Position numbers and translations under genes: made by a program. A DNA stretch of 64,000 nt from Haloplanus natans DSM 17983 (GTDB taxonomy: Archaea; Halobacteriota; Halobacteria; Halobacteriales; Haloferacaceae), in the NCBI RefSeq assembly GCF_000427685.1, contig NZ_KE386573.1:1100938-1164937 (forward strand). The letters run 5' to 3'. Shown piece by piece: positions 60,826-64,000 of the stretch (its first letter is position 1; the number at the start of each line of letters is the position of its first letter). Under the pieces are notes generated by a model that was given only the letters and a program-made list of their open reading frames with translations, was not told the DNA's origin and did not search any database.

Positions 60826-61437
60826 ATGACTAGTAACTGGACCATCGCGGGCGACTACGCGGAAGCGTGCAACTGCGACGTCGCCTGTCAGTGTCTCTGG
60901 ATGGAACCGGCCGATGACGACGGCTGCACGGCCGCGCTCGCGTGGCACATCCGCGAGGGATCGTACGGTGACGTGGACCTGAGCGACTGCGCCGTCGCGA
61001 TGTTGATCGCGGCCGAAGAGGGGGTTATGTTCGCCCCCGGGACCGGGTGGGACGTGGTGCTCCTGACCGACGAGGCGGCCACCGACGAGCAACGCGCCGC
61101 CCTCGAAGACATCTACCTCGGTCGGGCCGGCGGTATCTGGGCCGCCGTCGCCGACGGTCACGTCGAACACGCCGAAACCGGGACGGCACCGATCACGTTC
61201 ACCCGCGACGACGACGACATCAGCGTCTCGGTGGGCGACATCGCGACCATGGATGTCGCCGGTGCCCCCGGCTTCGACGGCGGACTCGGTCGTGCCTCGC
61301 CCCACCCGCTCACGAAGAGCCGGGAGATGACGGTCGGGAAGTCGACGACGGCGACCGTCTCGTACGGCGACGACTTCGCGTGGGCCCTCTCAGGGAACAA
61401 CGCGTACCTCGGCGACTTCGAACTGGCCAGCGCCTGA
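60826..61437 (+). CDS. DUF1326 family protein
   Basis: 203 residues from ATG 60826. The N-terminal CNCDVACQCLW motif (about 14-24) with three cysteines is typical of DUF1326. The rest is a beta-rich soluble fold. Its stop is directly followed by the GTG of the DUF2182 gene; the two families are often neighbours. The function is not established; metal handling has been suggested for DUF2182. Confidence 0.9.
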   Translation: MTSNWTIAGDYAEACNCDVACQCLWMEPADDDGCTAALAWHIREGSYGDVDLSDCAVAMLIAAEEGVMFAPGTGWDVVLLTDEAATDEQRAALEDIYLGRAGGIWAAVADGHVEHAETGTAPITFTRDDDDISVSVGDIATMDVAGAPGFDGGLGRASPHPLTKSREMTVGKSTTATVSYGDDFAWALSGNNAYLGDFELASA

Positions 61438-62229
61438 GTGTCCGTGTCGCTCCCTACGTCCGATCGGCTCGCCGCCCGTCGGATTCCGGTCGTCGCGCTC
61501 GTAACCTACGGCATCGCACTGCTCGCGTGGGTGAGCATCGTCGCCCGCTGGCTCCCGATGCCGGGGTCCGTCCCCGGCCTCCGGATGTCCGATCCCGGGG
61601 CGCCGGAAGCGATGGCGCTCTCGAACGGCCCCGTCGGCATCAGCCTCTACCTGTTCATGTGGGGCGTGATGATGGTCGCGATGATGTACCCCTCCTCCGT
61701 CCCGCTCTTCCGGCTGTACCACGGGACCCTCGACGGCACGACGCCCCTCGGCCGAGCGGCACGCGTCGGCGCCTTCATGGGAGCCTACGCGCTCGTCTGG
61801 ACGCTCACTGGACTCGTCCCGTTGCTGATAAACGCCGTCGTCCCCATCGCCGGCGTCGCCAGTGAACGCGGGCCACTCCTGTTCGGCGTCACTCTCGGAC
61901 TGCTCGCAGTCTACCAACTCTCGCCGTACAAGCACCGGTGTCTGAAATACTGCCGGACGCCGCTCGGCTTTCTGATGGAGTATCACGAACCCGGCGTCCG
62001 CGGCGCCGCCCGGACCAGTTGCCGCTTCGCCGTCTTCTGTGTGGGCTGTTGCTGGGCGCTGTTTGCCGTCATGGTCGCCGTCGGCTCGATGAACCTCCTC
62101 TGGATGGCGATGCTCACGGTGCTTCTCTCGCTTGAACGCGTGGTGGGCTGGGGCGACCGACTGGCGAGGGGTATCGGCGTCGCCGCCGCCTTCGGGAGCG
62201 GTACCCTCCTGCTCGTCGCGGTGACCTGA
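61438..62229 (+). CDS. DUF2182 integral membrane protein
   Basis: 263 residues from GTG 61438, immediately after the preceding TGA. About six to seven membrane segments. Conserved MWGVMMVAMMYPS near 75, YKHRCLKYCR near 160 and a Cys-rich FCVGCCWAL helix fit DUF2182, a predicted metal-binding membrane family. It is probably co-translated with DUF1326. Function unknown. Confidence 0.9.
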   Translation: MSVSLPTSDRLAARRIPVVALVTYGIALLAWVSIVARWLPMPGSVPGLRMSDPGAPEAMALSNGPVGISLYLFMWGVMMVAMMYPSSVPLFRLYHGTLDGTTPLGRAARVGAFMGAYALVWTLTGLVPLLINAVVPIAGVASERGPLLFGVTLGLLAVYQLSPYKHRCLKYCRTPLGFLMEYHEPGVRGAARTSCRFAVFCVGCCWALFAVMVAVGSMNLLWMAMLTVLLSLERVVGWGDRLARGIGVAAAFGSGTLLLVAVT

Positions 62230-62245
62230 GTGACCGCGCCGAGGG

Positions 62246-62253
62246 TTTATTTT
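62246..62253 (+). promoter_or_regulatory. TATA-like box before the 62276 gene
   Basis: TTTATTTT lies 23-30 bases before ATG 62276, consistent with a leaderless transcript. Confidence 0.55.
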
Positions 62254-62275
62254 CCTCCCCCTCCGGGTGTGTACT

Positions 62276-62677
62276 ATGCGCATGGAACTGCGGGTCTGCA
62301 AGCTGTGTCACGAGGGCGAACACGGCAACGAGCACAAGACCGCCGTTACGCGCGATATGGTCCGCTGTGCCCAGCAGATTCGGGAGTACAAGGACCTCAT
62401 CGGCCTCGACGAACTCCACATCACGATGGTGCAGGAAGGTGACCCCGGCGGCGCCGAGGCGCTTCCGGTCATCGTCGCGAGCATGGAAGGGGATCAGATC
62501 TCGCTCTCCGACACCCAGCTCGTCATGCAGGACGACGACGGCAACTTCCTGGTCTACCCCGAACCGAAGGACATCCTCGAAGTGCTCACGCGCAACATCG
62601 ACCAGATGAGCCAGCAGACGCGCCAGGACGTGACGGTCGAACTCTCGACCGAGGGCGCGGAACTCCTCTCCGCCTAA
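62276..62677 (+). CDS. haloarchaeal protein with N-terminal CxxCH
   Basis: 133 residues from ATG 62276. CKLCHEGEHGNEH near the start could bind a metal; the isolated CxxCH is probably not a heme site because there is no signal peptide. The rest is an alpha-beta fold with no recognised motif. The start is supported by a TATA-like box. Its stop overlaps that of the convergent lipoprotein gene. Confidence 0.7.
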   Translation: MRMELRVCKLCHEGEHGNEHKTAVTRDMVRCAQQIREYKDLIGLDELHITMVQEGDPGGAEALPVIVASMEGDQISLSDTQLVMQDDDGNFLVYPEPKDILEVLTRNIDQMSQQTRQDVTVELSTEGAELLSA

Positions 62678-63453
62678 GACGTCGGCGACGGATACGTCCC
62701 CCGCCCGACTTCGGTCGTCCCGTTCGCGACGGCCCAACCGTCCCGTGGCCCGGCGGCGTCGAAATGGACGCGGTCGACGTAGCCATTCCCGGTCCACCCG
62801 CCGGCGAACCACTCGTTCGAGCCGTAAACGGCGACGACGCCCGACACCCGCGCCGAATCCGCCGCCTCGTAGGAGAGGTAGATCGGCGCGTCGTACTCGA
62901 AACACGCCGTCTCGTCCCGATAGGGGAACGGACAGTCGGTCAGCGCGCGCGTCGCCGCCGGGTAGAACGTCGGCGACTCGCCGACGGGCGTCCGCGTCTC
63001 GATGGGGTAGGTCGCCTCCCGCGTGACACTCACCGTCACCGTCCGCCGTTCGACCCTCTGGTGGTCGGGGTTCGAGGGGTCGTACTCGGATTCATCTATC
63101 TCCTCACGACGACCCAGGCCGTCCTCTTCGACGAACCGGTAGTACCGCGTCTCGACCACGAACTCGTCGGCGGTGAGTTCGAGCGTCGGGCCGTGCTCGG
63201 TTTCGACCACCGCCGCGTCGAACCCCTCGACGGTCCCGTTCGGCCCGACGACGCTCGCGTCGAACGCCGTCTCCCCATCCGCCTGCGGAAGCGGGACGCG
63301 GATCGTCACGTCCTCGAGCGTCCCCGTCGCGTCGATGCCGACGCTGTACTCGTAGCTGCTGGTGTAGCTCTCCGGGTTCGGCGTGAGGAACGAACAGCCG
63401 GCGGTGATCGTGAGGCCGGCGAGGAGGAGAGCGAGAACGGACTGACGGGTCAT
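62674..63453 (-). CDS. predicted lipoprotein
   Basis: 259 residues. Lipobox TITAGC (Cys20) after a hydrophobic signal. The mature part is beta-rich (VGIDATGTLEDVTIRVPLPQ; VETEHGPTLELTADEF). A CPFPYRDETAC pair may form a disulfide. No family is recognised. It likely sits on the outer face of the membrane, and the gene follows the cytochrome-b-like gene by 48 bases in the same direction. Confidence 0.8.
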   Translation of the reverse strand: MTRQSVLALLLAGLTITAGCSFLTPNPESYTSSYEYSVGIDATGTLEDVTIRVPLPQADGETAFDASVVGPNGTVEGFDAAVVETEHGPTLELTADEFVVETRYYRFVEEDGLGRREEIDESEYDPSNPDHQRVERRTVTVSVTREATYPIETRTPVGESPTFYPAATRALTDCPFPYRDETACFEYDAPIYLSYEAADSARVSGVVAVYGSNEWFAGGWTGNGYVDRVHFDAAGPRDGWAVANGTTEVGRGTYPSPTS

Positions 63454-63501
63454 CGCCGACGATATTGACAGCGAAAAAACAAAACGGTTCCGGGGACGCG
63501 G

Positions 63502-64000
63502 TCAGTCGTCGTCGGAGCCGGTGTGGCCGCCGTCGGCGGCCGCGGTCGGCTGACTCCGCTCCTCTTCGAGCTGGCGCTCCCATCGCACGCGCAGGAGGTT
63601 GCCGTACATCGAGAGGACGAGTCCGACGAAGAGCACGAATATGCCGGCGTTGATACCGAGCGTGAGCAGGAGGTTCTCCGGACCGCCACCGATCGTTATC
63701 TCACGCGGAACCGGATACCCCTCGTCGAACACCGACGCGATCATGACGCTCGTGATGCCCACGACGGTCAGGATGCCCATGACGGTGCTGACCGTGCTCC
63801 ACGACGGGGCGAGGGTGAGATCCTCGATGCCTCCGTCGGCGTGTGTCTCCGGGATCAGCTCCCGGGGGATGAACGCCTTGGGCTCGACGGGGTAGAACGC
63901 CGGATGGAGGCCGTGCTCGAAGATGTGGAGCATGACCCCCATCAGCATGATGACCCCGAGCAGGCCGTGGAAGACGACAAAGCCCATCGCGGCGGTCTTC
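63502..64000 (-). CDS. cytochrome-b-like membrane protein, C-terminal part (partial)
   Basis: Open to the window edge; about 165 residues are visible (frame continues upstream with KTAAMGFVVFHG...). A helix FHGLLGVIMLMGVMLH with two His separated by 13 residues, then EHGLHPAFYPVEP, resembles the fourth membrane helix of cytochrome b. Two more membrane segments and a charged tail (RVRWERQLEEERS) follow. It may be part of a haloarchaeal cytochrome bc-type complex; the rest of the gene is needed to be sure. Confidence 0.6.
   Translation of the reverse strand, partial: KTAAMGFVVFHGLLGVIMLMGVMLHIFEHGLHPAFYPVEPKAFIPRELIPETHADGGIEDLTLAPSWSTVSTVMGILTVVGITSVMIASVFDEGYPVPREITIGGGPENLLLTLGINAGIFVLFVGLVLSMYGNLLRVRWERQLEEERSQPTAAADGGHTGSDDD

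Noticed and set aside
62276-62677. CxxCH at the start read as cytochrome c
   Set aside because: No signal peptide or membrane anchor, so the site cannot reach the outward heme-attachment machinery; more likely a metal site.

Overview
The window comes from a halophilic archaeon of class Halobacteria. Most of it is GC-rich with highly acidic proteins. TATA-like boxes sit about 25-34 bases before many start codons (leaderless transcripts). The gene content is haloarchaeal: CDC48, RPA-Rpap-phosphoesterase, PriS-GINS, SBDS, RibD-type reductase of the archaeal riboflavin pathway, SipW-type secreted protein, PGF-CTERM-like protein. I cannot name the genus from sequence alone.

Layout. Bases 1-9282 are a visibly AT-richer accessory segment. 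It holds a helicase-like ATPase with a C-terminal winged helix, a small winged-helix regulator, a SWIM zinc-finger protein with a structured leader, an unknown protein, a 1153-residue nuclease-methyltransferase (type IIG-like) and a ribbon/coiled-coil DNA-binding protein. It also carries four copies of an 11-base repeat and a 50-base dyad in the divergent promoter. It ends at an intact tRNA-Glu(CTC) whose 3' end is repeated about 110 bases downstream. From 9.5 kb the sequence is chromosomal core: FAH-family hydrolase, CDC48, NUDIX, two DUF2071 paralogues, an Lhr helicase, the rpa-rpap-rpe operon, a pilin with an Asp/Gly tail, ArfC-like reductase, thioredoxin, SBDS, a SipW-type/cupredoxin fusion, HflX, MoaC, Nnr, an MFS carrier, a membrane HTH/subtilase-like/DUF5658 cluster, an XPD-like helicase, a CRTAC1-type protein, a MutS2-like protein, dodecin, UspA and MscS. 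A relic of a TnpB (IS200/IS605-IS1341) element lies directly upstream of priS-gins.

From 45 to 54.4 kb there is a nearly complete System I cytochrome c maturation locus: CcmA, B, C, D, E, F, a CcmG-like thioredoxin and CcdA. It is built around a diheme cytochrome c that resembles thiosulfate dehydrogenase TsdA. No CcmH is visible. Beyond it are a gluzincin peptidase, FumC, BolA and MutY. After MutY an antitoxin/PIN-toxin pair is flanked by a 370-base duplication of the mutY 3' region, as a single-crossover insertion would leave. The window closes with a DUF1326/DUF2182 pair, a lipoprotein and the 3' part of a cytochrome-b-like membrane protein.

Most distinctive points: the accessory segment with its symmetric operator and hairpin leader; the Ccm/TsdA-like locus; the mutY/toxin-antitoxin duplication; the TnpB relic with a guide-RNA-like end next to priS; and a subtilase-like protein lacking the catalytic Asp at its usual place.
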